A stretch of DNA of 64,000 nt from Flavobacteriales bacterium (GTDB lineage Bacteria; Bacteroidota; Bacteroidia; Flavobacteriales; Flavobacteriaceae): the NCBI GenBank assembly GCA_027067965.1, contig JAMOUV010000007.1, forward strand, positions 1 to 64,000. Direction: 5' to 3'. Positions 63,638 through 64,000 of the stretch are shown here, in pieces; positions within the stretch are counted from its first letter, which is position 1; each line of letters opens with the position of its first letter. The notes under the pieces were generated by a model. That model ran no database searches and had not been told where the DNA came from. It was given only the letters and a program-made list of their open reading frames with translations. Position numbers and translations under genes: made by a program.

Positions 63638-64000
63638 ATGAAAAAAGTCGTATTATCATTAATTATATTTTCTTTCCTTTCACTGGGTTCATTGAAGGCC
63701 CAGTTCACCAACAAAGGTTATGTGGTGATTAACGGAAGTTTCTCATTGGTAGTCAAAAATTTGGACTTTGTCAATGAAGGAACCGTCGAGATGAAAGGTA
63801 ACGGTAAACTCTATATGCGCGGAGGTGCTAACGGCGGAGATTTAATCAATAACGGTACTTTCGGAGACAACACGCTGTCGGAAACTTATCAAGTTATTTT
63901 CGACGGAGATGCCGATCAAGCCATCAAAGGAAGCAATGAGCCGTTTTTCGATCAATTGATTACCGCTCAAACCGGTACTGTATCGGTAACGCAAGAAATT
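63638..64000 (+). CDS. Secreted protein, N-terminal part (cut by window end)
   Basis: 121 codons up to the window edge. Signal peptide KKVVLSLIIFSFLSLGSLKAQ, then repeated short strand motifs (GYVVINGSFSLVVKNLDFVNEGTVEMKGNGKLYMRGG, NNGTFGDNT) as in beta-helix or filament-like surface proteins. A T9SS sorting domain may follow beyond the window. A weaker -7-like TAAATTAG is at 63601. Function unknown. Confidence 0.8.
   Translation, partial: MKKVVLSLIIFSFLSLGSLKAQFTNKGYVVINGSFSLVVKNLDFVNEGTVEMKGNGKLYMRGGANGGDLINNGTFGDNTLSETYQVIFDGDADQAIKGSNEPFFDQLITAQTGTVSVTQEI

Overview
The window looks like chromosomal DNA of a Bacteroidota bacterium, most likely of the Flavobacteriales type. Evidence seen in the sequence: a SusC/SusD-type outer-membrane pair, a type IX secretion C-terminal sorting domain, flavobacterial promoter -7 elements (TAnnTTTG) in front of many genes, an almost complete lack of Shine-Dalgarno sites, a moxR-batABC cluster, type B ribosomal protein L31, and a PnuC/nicotinamide-riboside-kinase pair. 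The proteins are rich in Lys and Glu. No rRNA or tRNA gene was found.

Layout. 1-1.6 kb: C-terminal end of an Rhs/YD-repeat protein with an AT-rich tip and an overlapping lipoprotein gene (possible effector/immunity pair). 1.6-2.5 kb: gene-poor relic DNA. 2.5-7.4 kb: susC-susD, closed by a terminator. 7.5-11.7 kb: mrp, NifU-like, Crp-like, panC, panD, flippase-like, probably one operon. 11.7-14.5 kb (minus): NUDIX, crotonase, sensor kinase. 14.6-18.8 kb: TonB-dependent receptor and a saccharopine-reductase-like gene. 18.9-26.7 kb (minus, apart from one plus-strand lipoprotein): secreted GH25 lysozyme, lipoprotein, glycosyltransferase, HsdR_N-like protein, lysS, metK. 26.8-27.9 kb: a RAYT transposase between two clusters of palindromic REP-like repeats. 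28-36.6 kb (minus): LYS1-like dehydrogenase, CCA enzyme, TsaC, a GT4-GT2 fusion, SUI1, CoA-binding protein, MATE pump, a beta-barrel candidate and a small broken gene. 36.7-41.3 kb: pnuC, an NR-kinase/DUF4301 fusion, kdsA, hydrolase. 41.3-45.5 kb (minus): surface-polysaccharide genes (nucleotide-sugar dehydratase, WecA/MraY-type transferase, O-antigen ligase/polymerase). 45.6-52.2 kb: moxR-DUF58-bat aerotolerance-type operon. 52.3-55.9 kb: iron-uptake operon with a DtxR/MntR repressor, a DtxR-FeoA fusion and feoB behind a palindromic operator. 55.9-60.4 kb: an accessory island. 60.4-64 kb: terC-like gene, DUF4159, hutI, rpmE2 and the start of a secreted protein.

The most unusual part is the 56-60.4 kb island. 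It lies between two copies of a roughly 130-bp direct repeat. It starts with a promoter followed by about 440 nt that fold into many stems, including a 19-bp long-range stem that closes three hairpins and a 12-bp hairpin ending 8 nt before an ATG. It then encodes four AT-rich secreted or membrane-anchored proteins, two of which look like diverged paralogues, and ends in a tandem array with an exact 155-bp period. I cannot match the RNA to a known class and rank it as the best candidate for something undescribed.

Other notable points are the REP/RAYT locus, the fusion of an NR-kinase-like ATPase to DUF4301, the overlapping operator/promoter of the feo operon, the GT4-GT2 fusion, and a small membrane-protein gene with one in-frame TGA. 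All functional names come from motifs and family memory; no database search was run.
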